DNA of 64,000 bases from Aureococcus anophagefferens (Eukaryota; Sar; Pelagophyceae; Pelagomonadales; Pelagomonadaceae): positions 590,440-654,439 of the forward strand of contig NW_008705565.1 of the NCBI RefSeq assembly GCF_000186865.1, in the 5' to 3' direction. A program made the translations under genes and the position numbers. Positions 43,739-54,410 of this stretch are shown here, in pieces (positions within the stretch are counted from its first letter, which is position 1; every line of letters begins with the position of its first letter). The notes under the pieces were generated by a model that saw only the letters and a program-made list of their open reading frames with translations, searched no databases and was not told the DNA's origin.

Positions 43739-45862
43739 ATGAGGCCTCTATTGCGACGCGCTGCGGCGGCAGCAAAACCACCCACGGCAGCGCAGCGCCG
43801 CTGCTTCCGCTACCACCTGCCTCAGTCGTCGATCGCCAAGTACCCGGCGTCGCCGCGCGGCTCGTCGCGCTTGCTCGTCGCCGCCGACGGCGAACTGACG
43901 GACTCGCGCTTCGAGGCGCTCACGAGCCACCTGCCGCGCGACGCGCTCGTCATCGTCAACGACAGCCGCGTCGTGCGCGCGCGGCTCCGCTGCGCCGGGC
44001 CCGACGGGGCCTTCGAGGTCCTGCTCCTGGCCCCGGCGGACGCGGACGCGGACCCGTCGCCGCTCGTCGCCGCGCGCGCCGAGGGCCAGGCCTGGCGCGC
44101 CATGCTGCGGCGGAGCGACGTCGCGCCGGGCCAGACCTTCGCCGTCGACGGCGACATGCACCTGCGCGTCGCGGCCGTCCACTCGCCGTGGCTCGAGGCG
44201 GGCGAGGCCGACGGCGTCGAGGCCGACGTCGCCTTCGGCGGCTGCGGCGCGCGGACCCTCGCGTCCCTCCTGGACGCCCACGGCACGACGCCCGTGCCGC
44301 CCTACCTCGACCGCCCCGACGACGACGGCGACGACGACGCCTACCAGACGGCCTACGCGGCCGACGCGGGGAGCGTCGCCGCGCCGACGGCGGGCCTCCA
44401 CTTCACGGACGGCCACTTCGCGGCGGTCGCCGCGGCGTTCGAGACGCACGCGGTGACGCTCCACGTCGGCGCGGGCACGTTCCGGCCCGTCGTCGGGCGC
44501 GTCGAGGACCACGCGATGCACGCGGAGCGCTTCGCGGTGTCGCGCGCGTGCGTCGAGGCGCTCGCGGCCGCCGCGCGCGACGGCCGCCCCGTCGTCGCCG
44601 TGGGCACGACGTCCGCGCGCGCCCTCGAGAGCCTCGTCTGGCTCGCGCCGGCGTCCACGGGGGCCTCGCGCGCGGGCGCGGACCTCGGCCACCTCGACCA
44701 GTGGAGCGGCCGGGACGCGCGCGACGTCTCGCTCGCCGACGCGGCGACGTCGCTCCTCGAGGCGACGGACGCCACCACCTTCTCCGCGTCGACGTCGCTC
44801 TGCATCACGCCCGACGGCAGGTGGCGCTTCCGCGCCGTGGACCATCTGGTGACGAACTTCCACCACCCGGACTCGACGCTCCTCTCGCTCGTCGCGGCCT
44901 TCGTCGGCGAGGAACCGGCGAAAGACCTCTACGCCCACGCGCTCGCCGGGGGCTACCGCTTCCTCTCCTACGGCGACGCCTGCTACCTGTCGCGCGCGGG
45001 CGGCCCCTCGAAGAAGGTGGCGGCGTCCTCCCCGAAGGCGGCGGCGTCCTCTCCGAAGGCGGCGTCGTCGTCCGCGTCGTCCGCGTCGTCCCCGGCGTCC
45101 GCCGCGTCCGCGCGGAAGAAGCGGGTCCTGCTCCACTCGTGCTGCGCGCCCTGCTCCGGCGCGATGATCGAGGAGATGGTCGAGACGCTGGACGCGGACG
45201 TGACCGTCTTCTTCTACAACCCGAACATCCACCCGCGGTCCGAGTACGAGCTCCGGAAGCGCGAGAACGAGCGCTACGCGGCGAAGCTCGGCATCGCCTT
45301 CGTCGACGGCGACTACGACCCCGACGAGTGGTACCGGCGCGCGCGGGGCCTCGAGTACGAGCCCGAGCGCGGCGGCCGCTGCACGGCGTGCTTCGACGTC
45401 CGCATGGAGCGCACGGCGCTCTACGCGCACGAGTGGGGCTTCGACGCGATCGCGACGACGAACGCGACGAGCCGCTGGAAGGACGAGGCCCAGGTCGACG
45501 GCTCGGGCCTGCGGGCGGCGGCGAGGTACGACGGCCTCGAGTACATGTACCAGGACTGGAAGACGGACGCGATGACGGAGCGCAAGTACGTCATCAACGC
45601 GGAGCACGCGTTCTACAAGCAGGAGTACTGCGGCTGCTCCTACTCGCTCCGCGACAACAACTTCCACCGGGCCAAGGAGGGCAAGCCGCCCATCAAGCCC
45701 GCGACGGCCGACGTCTACTCGGACCCGCGCCTCGACTCCGAGGAGGAGTCGCCGGACGTCGTCGCCGACTTCTTCGAGCGCGCGCCCGCGTTCTCCGAGG
45801 AGGTCCGCGCCATGTACCAGGCGCGGCGCCGCGGCCGCGCGGGCCATAAGGACAACTGGTGA
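43739..45862 (+). CDS. QueA-QueH fusion: last two steps of queuosine synthesis
   Basis: 707 residues from ATG 43739. Residues 1-22 are an Arg/Ala presequence. Residues about 23-425 are QueA (SAM:tRNA ribosyltransferase-isomerase): 'YHLPQSSIAKYPASPRGSSRLLV', 'VNDSRVVRARL', 'PTAGLHFT', 'LHVGAGTFRPV', 'AVGTTSARALES', 'NFHHPDSTLLSLV'. After a Ser/Ala/Lys linker of about 35 residues, residues about 462-700 are QueH (epoxyqueuosine reductase): 'LLHSCCAPCSGAMIEEM', 'FYNPNIHPRSEY', 'GGRCTACFDVRM', 'TTNATSRWKD', 'EYCGCSYSLRDNN'. All expected Cys residues are present. QueA makes epoxyqueuosine on tRNA and QueH reduces it to queuosine. Both are normally separate bacterial proteins. The Arg/Ala leader suggests an organelle. 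Confidence 0.93.
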   Translation: MRPLLRRAAAAAKPPTAAQRRCFRYHLPQSSIAKYPASPRGSSRLLVAADGELTDSRFEALTSHLPRDALVIVNDSRVVRARLRCAGPDGAFEVLLLAPADADADPSPLVAARAEGQAWRAMLRRSDVAPGQTFAVDGDMHLRVAAVHSPWLEAGEADGVEADVAFGGCGARTLASLLDAHGTTPVPPYLDRPDDDGDDDAYQTAYAADAGSVAAPTAGLHFTDGHFAAVAAAFETHAVTLHVGAGTFRPVVGRVEDHAMHAERFAVSRACVEALAAAARDGRPVVAVGTTSARALESLVWLAPASTGASRAGADLGHLDQWSGRDARDVSLADAATSLLEATDATTFSASTSLCITPDGRWRFRAVDHLVTNFHHPDSTLLSLVAAFVGEEPAKDLYAHALAGGYRFLSYGDACYLSRAGGPSKKVAASSPKAAASSPKAASSSASSASSPASAASARKKRVLLHSCCAPCSGAMIEEMVETLDADVTVFFYNPNIHPRSEYELRKRENERYAAKLGIAFVDGDYDPDEWYRRARGLEYEPERGGRCTACFDVRMERTALYAHEWGFDAIATTNATSRWKDEAQVDGSGLRAAARYDGLEYMYQDWKTDAMTERKYVINAEHAFYKQEYCGCSYSLRDNNFHRAKEGKPPIKPATADVYSDPRLDSEEESPDVVADFFERAPAFSEEVRAMYQARRRGRAGHKDNW

Positions 45863-46143
45863 CGCATGTAGGGACGTGGCCCGGGACCGCGGCACGCACC
45901 GTCGCGCGGGGGCCCCTAGCTAGGCCGGCAGCCGGGTTTTGACGGACGCTGGGTTGACGCCCGATCGACTCGAGAACACGCGACCACACGAGAGGCCCCC
46001 GGCCAAATAGGAGCTCGGCTGGCTCGCGCTGCCACTTCGGCTGGCGCGCGGGCGGGATACGAGTTCGGGGCTTCAAGGTGAATTCAAGGTCCACAGATTG
46101 TCCACAGCTGACTCAGCGCCCTCGCGTGCCGGCCCGCGCGACG

Positions 46144-47204
46144 ATGCCGTCGCTCCTCGCCTTCGCGCTGCTCCTCGCGCCCGCGGCGCCGTTCCACGCA
46201 ATGCGGCCCGCGCCGGCCGCGCCCGCGCTCGGCGGGCGCTTCGCGGCGCAGCCGCCGGCGCAGGCGCGATCGTCGGTCGCGCTCCGCGCCGCGGGCACGC
46301 AAGACGACGACGCCTTCCTCGCCGAGGGCGTGCGCACCCCGCTGCGCGTCTTCGGCATCGGCGCGCTCTGGCTCGGCCTCATCGGCTACATCGCGATCGG
46401 CGCGCCGGGCAAGTCCGAGGCGGCGCAGGCGCTCGACAGCGAGCTGCTCGCGAAGCTCGTCGCGAACCCCTTCGACCCGTCGTGCCCGGCGCTGTTCACG
46501 GTGCTCTTCAACTGGATGGGCGTCTGGCCCGCGGTCTACGCGGCGCTCCTGCTGCCCGGCGCCGACGACCAGAAGCCCGTGCCCGCGGTGCCCTTCAGGG
46601 CAGCAAAAGAGAGCGAAATTCCCAACTTTAAAGGCTCCGATCTCGGCCGTTTTCCACTCGTTTCGGCTGATTTTTGGACGAGCGATCATCTCTCGGAACG
46701 GTCTCGAAGCGTGGATGTTTTTTCCGTAACGCGCGCGCGCGGAAACTTCACGTTGAAGCGACGTTGAACCACCCTTTTGCTGCCCAGGTGCCCTTCTTGG
46801 CGGCGTCCGTCGCCTTCGGCATGTTCGCGATCTCGCCCTACCTGGCGCTCCGCGAGTACCGCGGCGCGACGAACCGCGCGCCGGCGTCGCTCGGCGGCAA
46901 GTGGTTCGAGTCGAAGCTCAACGCGGCGGTCCTCGGCGCCGGCGCCGTGGGCCTCGCGGCCTGGGGCGCGACGGCCGGCGACTTCGGCGCGAACGTCGCG
47001 GAATTCAAGCAGCTCTTCGACACGCAGCTCTTCGTCCACGCGACGACCTGCGACTTCTGCTGCCTCTCCCTGCTGGCCGTGGGCCTCGTGCGGGAGGACG
47101 TCGAGCGCCGCGGCGCGGACGAGAAGCTCGCGGCCCTCGCGCTCGTGCCGCTCTTCGGCCCGCTCGCGTGGCTCCTCGTCCGCCCCTCCCTCAACGAGGC
47201 GTAA
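46144..47204 (+). CDS. Plastid-targeted multi-pass membrane protein, unknown function
   Basis: Exons 46144-46587 and 46788-47204. The 200-nt intron 46588-46787 is a family A introner (donor GTGCCC, acceptor CTGCCCAG, phase 0). Spliced length 286 residues. The N-terminus has a signal peptide (MPSLLAFALLLAPAAPFHA) followed by a basic Ala-rich transit-like stretch, the bipartite type used for complex plastids. About five membrane helices follow ('IGALWLGLIGYIAIGAPG', 'LFTVLFNWMGVWPAVYAALLL', 'PFLAASVAFGMFAISPYL', 'VLGAGAVGLAAWGA', 'FGPLAWLLVRPSL'). I do not recognise the family, though plants have similar plastid proteins of unknown role. ATG 46144 is chosen because it starts the signal peptide. 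Confidence 0.78.
46596..46787 (+). mobile_element. Introner element, family A copy 1 (192 bp)
   Basis: Flanked by GTGCCCTT at 46588-46595 and 46788-46795. Ends CAGGGCAGCAAAAG and CTTTTGCTGCCCAG form a 14-bp terminal inverted repeat with one mismatch. Same length as the 39288 copy, with the body in the opposite orientation. Confidence 0.92.
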
Positions 47205-47300
47205 GTCGGGTGCGTTAGTTCCCCCCCAGCGTCTCGGCGCGCGGGCGTCCGACGCCCGGAGTCGCGTCGCCGACGCGCGCCGCCGGCCCAAAAGTCAACG

Positions 47301-48819
47301 TTAAGTACCGCCCGCGCGCCGCCGCTGCTCCGCGCGCAGCTTCGGGTCGCCGTCCGTCTCGTAGACCCGCTTCTCCTGCCACGCGCGCCGGTCGAGGCCG
47401 GCCGCGACGTCGAAGCCGCGCTGCGCGTCCCCGAGCTCCCGGAGCAGGTCCGCGTAGAAGTCGGAGAGGCAGCAGGGGCAGAGCAGCGCGTCGTGGACCT
47501 CGGCCGCCGCCGCGCCGAGCCGCGCGCGCCGCGCGCCGTCGCCCAGGAGCCGGTCCGCGACGTCGAGGACGGCCGCGCCGGCCCTCCGGACCTCGACGTG
47601 CGTCGCGCCGTCCTCGAGGCCTGTGTGGAAATCAAATCTTCAACCCGACTTCAATGTGCGCGTATGCGACCGTTTCGACGCAAGGCTTTCTGCTGTGCTT
47701 CGAGAACTCGACGAGAGCAATCGATTCGTCCAAAAATCAGCCGAATCGACGTCGATTTGATTGAGATAGAGAGTTCTGAAGTTTGGTGGGGAGCCCCCAA
47801 ACCAGTGGTTGATTTCCACACAGCTCGAGGCCCGCGTAGTACCACTCGGAGTAGAGGGCCCGCGACTCCGCCCAGCGCCAGAGCAGCACGGCCGAGCCCG
47901 CGGCCCAGAGGTGATTCAGATGCTGGGAGAAGGAGCCGTGCGTGTCGCCCGGGAGCGACGCGAGCACCGCGTAGCCGGGAAACTCCGACGGCTCGACGCG
48001 GCCCGCGGCGAGGAGCCGCGCCGCGCCGGGCGCGAAGGCGCCCGTCCCCTCGCTCCCGGGGAAGCCGCGCCGCGCCGCGTCGCAGCGCAGCCAGTCCACG
48101 AGCTGGCGCCGGTGGAGCGCCCGGGTCTTCTCGTGCTTGAAGACCGCGGCGACGTCGAAGGTCTCCGGGTAGCGCAGCGCGAGCGAGAGCGCCGCCATGC
48201 GGACCTCGAGGCCGGGCGACGCGTGGCCGTCGACCTCGAGCGGCGCCGCGCAGCCCGTCGCGTTCGCGTCCTCGGACGGCCGCGCGCTCCCGCGCCAGAA
48301 GACCTTGCGCGTCCGTTCCGCCGCCGGCCGCGCCGCCGCCTCGCGGATGCGCGCGGCCTGCGCCTCCCACGCGGGAAAGGTGCCAAAGTAGGGGTTCGGC
48401 GCCATGATGCCGGGCGCCGCGTCCGCGACCTTGGCGATGACGAGCGTCGGCGACGCGGCGCACCGCGCGTCGTCGGCGCCGCAGCCGGCCGAGTGCTCGC
48501 GGAAGAAGAACGCGGCCGCGGGGAGATCCGCCGCCGCGCCGCACCGTCGCCGCGCGGCGAGCATGGACAGGAACTGGTCGAGGAACAGCGCGCACTTTTG
48601 CGTGCAGCTCCCGCGGCCGCCGGCGTCGACGAAGACGTCACCCGACGGCGTCGTCGCGACGAGGATCTCGCGGTCGCCGAGCGCGCGGTGCGGGTCCTCG
48701 AGCGGATGCGTCGACCCGGCGGCGGCGACCGCGCGGCGCATGGCGTCGGCGACGGCGGCCTTTTTGCCTTCAGAGCCGTCGGCGCCGACGGCGACGATGA
48801 GGAGGAGGCATGGCCACAT
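47301..48819 (-). CDS. GT90 (CAP10/KDELC-like) glycosyltransferase
   Basis: Exons 48819-47832 and 47620-47301. The 211-nt intron 47831-47621 is an introner with a GC donor (GCCTCG...CACACAG, phase 1). The exons total 1308 nt, giving 435 residues and an intact frame. An N-terminal signal (MWPCLLLIVAVGADG) puts it in the secretory pathway. Family features: 'RKVFWRGSARPSEDANAT', 'YPETFDVAAVFKHEKTR', 'LPGDTHGSFSQHLNHLWAAGSAVLLW' and 'YSEWYYAGLE-DGATHVEV', the CAP10/POGLUT pattern that ends in the sugar-nucleotide-binding region. Members transfer glucose or xylose to proteins or polysaccharides. Without splicing the protein would stop in the introner and lose about 105 residues. Confidence 0.87.
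47621..47823 (-). mobile_element. Introner element, family C (203 bp)
   Basis: Flanked by CTCGAGGC at 47613-47620 and 47824-47831. Perfect terminal inverted repeat CTGTGTGGAAATCAA at each end. The body shares TCGTCCAAAAATCAGCCGAA (47726-47745) with the family A element (39394-39413), plus weaker similarity along its length, so A and C are relatives with different ends. Confidence 0.92.
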
Positions 48820-49087
48820 GTTTTGTTGGTGAGCACACCGCGCCGTCGCCGCGAGGCGATCGGGAGTAGGTTACGTGCCGCCGCCGCAGGACGTTGAGCT
48901 CAAACGTCGCGCCGCGGCCTTGGCGCCGGGCCTGCAGGGGAAGCGGCACTTGGCAAAAAAATCGCCTGAGAGAGTTGTGTGAGTCGCCAAAGGCAATTCA
49001 TGCCTCGCGGTCCTCCCGGAGTCCCGCCCCCCCTACGTGTAGAGACGCATCACGGCGAGTAGTAAACAAGCACAACAACAACAGTCC
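48820..49087. other. Intergenic, no feature seen
   Basis: Spacer between the GT90 start and the stop of the large SET-type gene, both on the minus strand. No gene or repeat recognised. Confidence 0.5.
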
Positions 49088-51378
49088 TTAGTACGACCCC
49101 GGCTTCCGCGACTTCTTGGTCTTCTTGAGGCCGTGGTCTTCGCGGTACTTGGCGACGACGACGCACGCCTGGTTCATGCGGCCCGGCCCGCCGTTCCGCG
49201 GCTTGTCGAGGCAAAACCGGCACTCGTCGCAGGGCGGCGGCGGCGGCGGCGCGGCGCGCTTCGGCGCGGGCGCGGTGGCCTTGGCCTTCGGCGCCTTGGC
49301 CGCCGCGGGCTTGCCCTCGGCGCGGTCGAAGCAGCGCGTGAGCTCCTTGAAGCTCTCGCGCGTCTCGCTCTCGTCGGACCACTCGACGACGCACCTCCGC
49401 GCCGCGACGTCGACGTCCGCGATGCGGCCGCGCCACGGCTCGCTGCCGTAGCCCGCGAACTTCTTCGCGACCGTCGCGCCGACGCGGATGCGCCGGTCCT
49501 CGGGCTCGCCGGCGCCGCCGTCGTCGTCGCCGGCGCCGCCGTCGTCGTCGCCGGCGCCGCCGTCGTCGTCGCCGGCGCCGCCGTCGTCGTCGCCGGCGCT
49601 GCCGTCGACGCCGGCGACGCTGCCGTCGTCGTCGGCGCCGGCCGCGTCGTCGCGGACCGGGGCGAGCGACGAGACGACCTCGGCCTCCTCGAGGTCCTCC
49701 TCCTCGCCGGCGAGGACGCCGCGGTGGAAGCGCACCTTGAACATTGGCACGGGCCGGTCGTCGGCGTCGACGAAGGGGTTCGCGACGTCCGGCGGCAGCC
49801 ACGCGACGACGCGGCCGAAGGCCGCGCCGCCGCCCGCCTCCGGGACCGCGCGCTCGACCGCGCGGCCGAGCAGCGCGTGGCCGTCGTCGCGCCACCCCCG
49901 CCACTCGACGTTCTCCTCCGACGCGTCGTCGGGCGGCGGCGGCGGCGCGTCGGCGTCGCGCCACTCGTTCTCGTCGGACGCGTCGTCGTCCGCGGGCGGC
50001 GGCTCGTCGTCCGGCTCGCGCGGCACGCGGACGCAGCCCTCGGCGGGCCAGGGGAGGGCCGACGTGGCGCCGTCCGAAAAGCGCGCGACGACGGACGACG
50101 CGCCGACGCTCGCGACCTCGGCGCGCGCCCAGCGGCCGCCGCGGAACACGCGGAGCCCGTCGCCGACGTCGGGCTGCGAGTCGTAGGCCGGCGCGTCGCC
50201 GTGGCCCGCGAGCGCGCAGGCCCGCGGGCCGAGGCGGCCCTCGAGGCGGCACGCGGCGCAGGGCTTCCGCGGCGCCGGCCACCGCGCCGGGTCGCCCACG
50301 AAGACGCCCGCGCACGCGTGCTTCACGTTGCGGCCGCGGCACGCGGCGCAGTCGTAGGGCCTCGGCGGCGCGGCCGCCGGCGGCCCCTCGAGGGGCACGA
50401 GCAGCGTCGTCTCCGGCTTGAAGTTCGTCGGCTTGCCCGACTTCTTCTGCGGGTGCTGGAGCCCGTCGAGGCGGTGGCGGTTCGCGGCGTAGATCTCCGC
50501 GGCGGACGTCCGCCCCCCGAAGCGCGCGGCGACGGTGAGCAGCGTGTCGTTGTTCACGGTCATGTACCAGGCCGCGGCGGCGTGCGCCGGGTCCGCGCGC
50601 GCGTAGCCCGGCGCGAGCTGCGCGGCGCTCGCGTCGTCGAGGAACGCCGGCGGCGGCAGGAAGGGCCGCAGCGCGGGCGCGCGCGCGACGCGGTAGACGA
50701 CGCCCGCCTTGAGCAGGCCGCCCGCGTCGAAGGCGCCGGCGCCCGCGGCCCGGCGGAGCGCGGCCTCGTCCGTCGCCGTCCAGTCGGCGACCTCGGCCGC
50801 GCGCTCGCCGCCCGCCGCGACGTAGACGCAGGCCAGCGGCCCCGGCGCCGCGGAGACGAGGCACGACCGCGGCGCCGCGCCGGCGGCGCGCGCCTCGAGG
50901 GCCGTGTCGCGCGGCGGCAGCGCCCCCCAGCGCGGGACCGAGACGAGGTGCGACTCCCTGTAGTCGCGGAGGAACGCGAGGACGTCGCCGAAGGCGTGGA
51001 CCGTCCGCGGGCGCCGGTCGCTGGGCTCGAAGGTCGCGACGTCGGCGCCGTAGGACCGCATCTTCACGTCAAGGACGACCCGCAGCCCGCCCGAGCCGTC
51101 GCGCGCGGCGAAGACGCGGCCCTCGAGGCATCGCCGGAGCGCCGCCTCCGCGGCGGCGCCGTCGCCGTCGTGGCCCGGGAAGAGCCGCGCGGCGTCGACG
51201 CGCTCCACGCCGTCGCGGAGCGTCGCGAGCGCGCGGTACAGCGACGCCTCGCCCCCGAACGCCTGGCCCGCCGCCGCGCGCGGGCCGCCCGGCGCGGCGA
51301 GGTCGAGCGCCGCCGCGTCGCGACCCAGGCCCTCGCGGTCGAGCGCCGCCGTCCAGGGCGCCGCCGCGACGTCGAGGA

Positions 51379-51409
<31 letters not shown>

Positions 51410-54400
51410 GCCGTCGGGGCCCACGTGCCTCCGCGCGACGCGGCAGCTCCAGCCGCGCGCGTCGCCGAGCGCGGCGCACGTCGCGCAGGGCCCCTCGAGC
51501 GGGTCGTCCGGCAGCAGGAACGTCTCCCAGCCGCCGTCGGCGTCGAGGGCGAAGAAGTTCTTGCGCGCGACGAGGCACGCGTTCAGCGCCGCGAGCGCCG
51601 CCGGGTCGCAGTCGAAGATCCGCGCGACCTCGGCGACGGGCACGCGCGACGCCGCGGGGCGGTCCGACGCGGCGTCGTCGTCGCCGCCGTCGTCGTCGGC
51701 GTGGCGCCGCTTGGGCCGCCGGGGCCGCGGCGGCGTCGCGGCGTCCGCGGGGCGCCGCGCGACGCGCGAGAACTCGTCGCCGACGTACGTCGCGAGGAGC
51801 TCGTCGCCCGCCGCGACGGGCCGGAGCACGCGCCAGCCGAGGACCGTGCGGCCGCCGGACCGCGTCGGCTGCCACTCGACGTTCGCCACGTCCGGCGCGC
51901 GCGCCTCGTTCGTGTAGAAGGTCCAGGCCGCGGCGCCGGTCCGCGCCGCGTCGTCGACGAACTTGTGGATCTTGAAGTAGCCGCCGCCGCGCGGCAGCTT
52001 CACGTAGGACTCGCTGAGCGCGCCGAGCATCTGGGACACGGGCGGGTCGTCGGCGCGGAACACGGACGTCGGGTCCGCCAGCACGTCGCCGGGCTCGAGC
52101 GTGCGCCGCGCGACCATGCCCCAGCCGTGCGCGACGCCCTCGCTCGTGATCCGCGCGGCCGCGCGGAGCGCGGCGAGGTCGCGGGCGAACGCCGCGTCGA
52201 AGTCGGGGCGCGCCTCGCGCGCGACGGTCTGCTGGAGGCCCCAGACGTCGTCCGCGCCGTAGCAGACGGGCCGGCCGTCGGCCGTCACGCGCCGCGCGCC
52301 GTCGCCCCGGGGCCGCGCGACGCGGCCCCAGCGCCGCAGGACCGCGCCGCGCGCGGGCGGCGCCGGCGGCGGGAGCGCGGCGGCCGGCGGCGCGGCCGGC
52401 GGGACCGCGGCCGCCGGCGGCGCGGCCGGCGACGGCGGGACCGCGGCCGCCGGCGGCGCGGCCGGCGCCGGCGCGAGCGCGACGGCCGGCGTGNNNNNNN
52501 NNNNNNNNNNNNNNNNNNNNNNNNNNNNNNNNNNNNNNNNNNNNNNNNNNNNNNNNNNNNNNNNNNNNNNNNNNNNNNNNNNNNNNNNNNNNNNNNNNNN
52601 NNNNNNNNNNNNNNNNNNNNNNNNNNNNNNNNNNNNNNNNNNNNNNNNNNNNNNNNNNNNNNNNNNNNNNNNNNNNNNNNNNNNNNNNNNNNNNNNNNNN
52701 NNNNNNNNNNNNNNNNNNNNNNNNNNNNNNNNNNNNNNNNNNNNNNNNNNNNNNNNNNNNNNNNNNNNNNNNCGCCGGCGGCGGCGGCGCGCGCTCGAGG
52801 GCGACGAAGGCCGCGGCGCCGCCCGGGGGCCGCGCCGGGAGGTCCCGCGGCGGAACGACGGCGACGACGTCCGCGGCCTCGAGCGCGCCGCGGACGTCGC
52901 CGAGGAGCCCCGCGGACGTGTCGCGGTGGACGGGTCGGCGCCGCTTGTTCGCCGGGAGGTGGGGCCAGGCCGCCGTGCCGGGCAGGAGCACGGGCGCGCC
53001 CCGCGGGAGCCGGCGGTCGCGGCCGAGCGGCGCCGCGCGCCACTCGAGCTGCCGCAGCCAGAGCTCGTCGACGAGCGCGTCGCCGGCGGCGCCGTCCCGC
53101 GCGGGGAGCGCGGGCGGCGGGGCCCTCGAGGCCGCGAGCGCGCGCGGCCCCGCGACCGCGCCCGCGATCGACCGGAGCGTGTCGCCCGCTCGCGCGACGT
53201 ACGCGAGGGCCGTCGTGTCGTCGTCGGCCCAGACGTCGCGGGGCGCGGCGGCGAGCGCGACGACGGCGCCCGCGCGGTCGCCGAGGCGCAGCCCGTCGAG
53301 CGCGGCGTCGCTCGCCGCGTCCGGCGCGACGCGGAGCGCCGCGACGGGACCGCCGAGCGACGGCAGCAAAACCGCCGCGCCCGCGGGCAGCCGCGCGCCG
53401 GCGTCGCCAAAGGCCGCGTCGACGGCGGCGCGGTCGGCGGCGTCGCCGTCGAGCCAGCCGTCGGGCGTAGGCGCGACCATGCGCGCGTTGATGAACGCGA
53501 GCTGCTCGGGGCAGCAGCCGCCGCACGCGGAGGCGACGTCCTCGAGCGTCTCGCCGCCGCCGGCGACGAACCAGGAGCGCCCGCGGAAGGCCAGAAGGCG
53601 CGACGCCGGCGCGACGGCGGCGGCGGCGCCCGGCGGCGGCCGCGCGGGGCCGCGCGCGGCGCCCGCGGCCGGCGGCGGCGCCGCGTCCGCGGCGCCCGCG
53701 GGCAGGTCGACCTCAGGCGGCGGCGCGTCGCCGTCGCCCGGGAGGTCCAGCACGGCCTTCTTCGGGGCCGCGGCCTTCTTGGCCTTCTTCGCGGGCGCGC
53801 GGCCCGCCGGCGCCTCGGGCGGCCGGCCGCGCGGCCGCTTCGCGGGCGACAGCGCGAGCGACGGCCGCCGCGCGGGCTCGCCGCTCGCCGCGTCCCCGCT
53901 CTGCTCGGCCACCCAGGTCGTGTAGCGCGCCGCCTTGAGCGCGGCGTAGGCCGGCGCGTCGTGCTTGTGCGAGCCGTAGTACCAGCGGAGCACGTCGCCG
54001 ATCTTCCGCCCCGCGCGCCGCGCGACGTACCGGACGGTCTCCTTGCGGTCGCTCGCGCCGCGCGCCGCGGCGAGCAGGTCCGCGGCCCAGGCCTCGTGCG
54101 TCGCGCGGCTCTCGCCGCCGTCCGCGCCGGTGGACCGCGGCGGCGGCTCGCGGTCCGCGACCCACGCGGCGACGGCGGCCGCGTCGAGCGGGCCCGCCGG
54201 ATTCGCGACGAGCGCGGAGAGCGCGCGCAGGACGATCTCCGCGCGCTCGCCCGCCGGGTACCGCGCGACGGCGTCGAGCGCTGCGAACCGCTTCAGCTCC
54301 GCGTCGTCCGGCAGGCGCTTGTCCGGTCGGAAGACGCGCTGGTAGGCCGTCTCGTACTCGTAGGGTTCGCTGGGGTCCGGGAGCGACGCGTGGTCCAGCG

Positions 54401-54410
54401 AATTTTCCAT
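49088..54410 (-). CDS. Large chromatin-type protein: LysM-like repeats, SET-like, Tudor-like and CXXC
   Basis: From ATG 54410 to stop 49088, interrupted by 279 N (52772-52494); about 1,680 residues are sequenced. Before the gap: a helical N-terminal domain, an AT-hook-like KRPRGRPPE, Lys/Ala linkers, and two LysM-like units ('GGGETLEDVASACGGCCPEQLAFINAR', 'RAGDTLRSIAG...VLLPG'). After the gap: Pro/Ala linker, then a SET-like segment ('HGWGMVARRTLEPGDVLAD' ... 'GWRVLRPVAAGDELLATYVGDEF'), further LysM-like units ('VNNDTLLTVAARFGG...IYAANRHRL'), Cys clusters (CAAC, CAAC), an acidic DDDGGAG repeat, a Tudor-like segment ('VAKKFAGYGSEPWRGRIADVD'), and a terminal CXXC-like finger ('CDECRFCLDKPRNGGPGRMNQAC'). 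Histone-lysine methylation and CpG binding are inferred from family patterns; the canonical SET NHS motif is not obvious (TFYTNEAR instead). Confidence 0.72.
49508..49605 (-). repeat. 21-bp tandem repeat in coding sequence
   Basis: Four and a half copies of GCCGGCGCCGCCGTCGTCGTC, encoding the acidic DDDGGAG repeats in the large SET-type protein. Confidence 0.85.
52494..52772. other. Assembly gap (279 N)
   Basis: Lies inside a Pro/Ala repeat region of the large SET-type gene; the frame on both sides is open on the minus strand. Confidence 1.

Noticed and set aside
49133..53470. 1445-codon plus-strand frame opposite the SET-type gene
   Set aside because: Arg/Val/Ala-rich antisense shadow crossing the gap; no recognisable domain.
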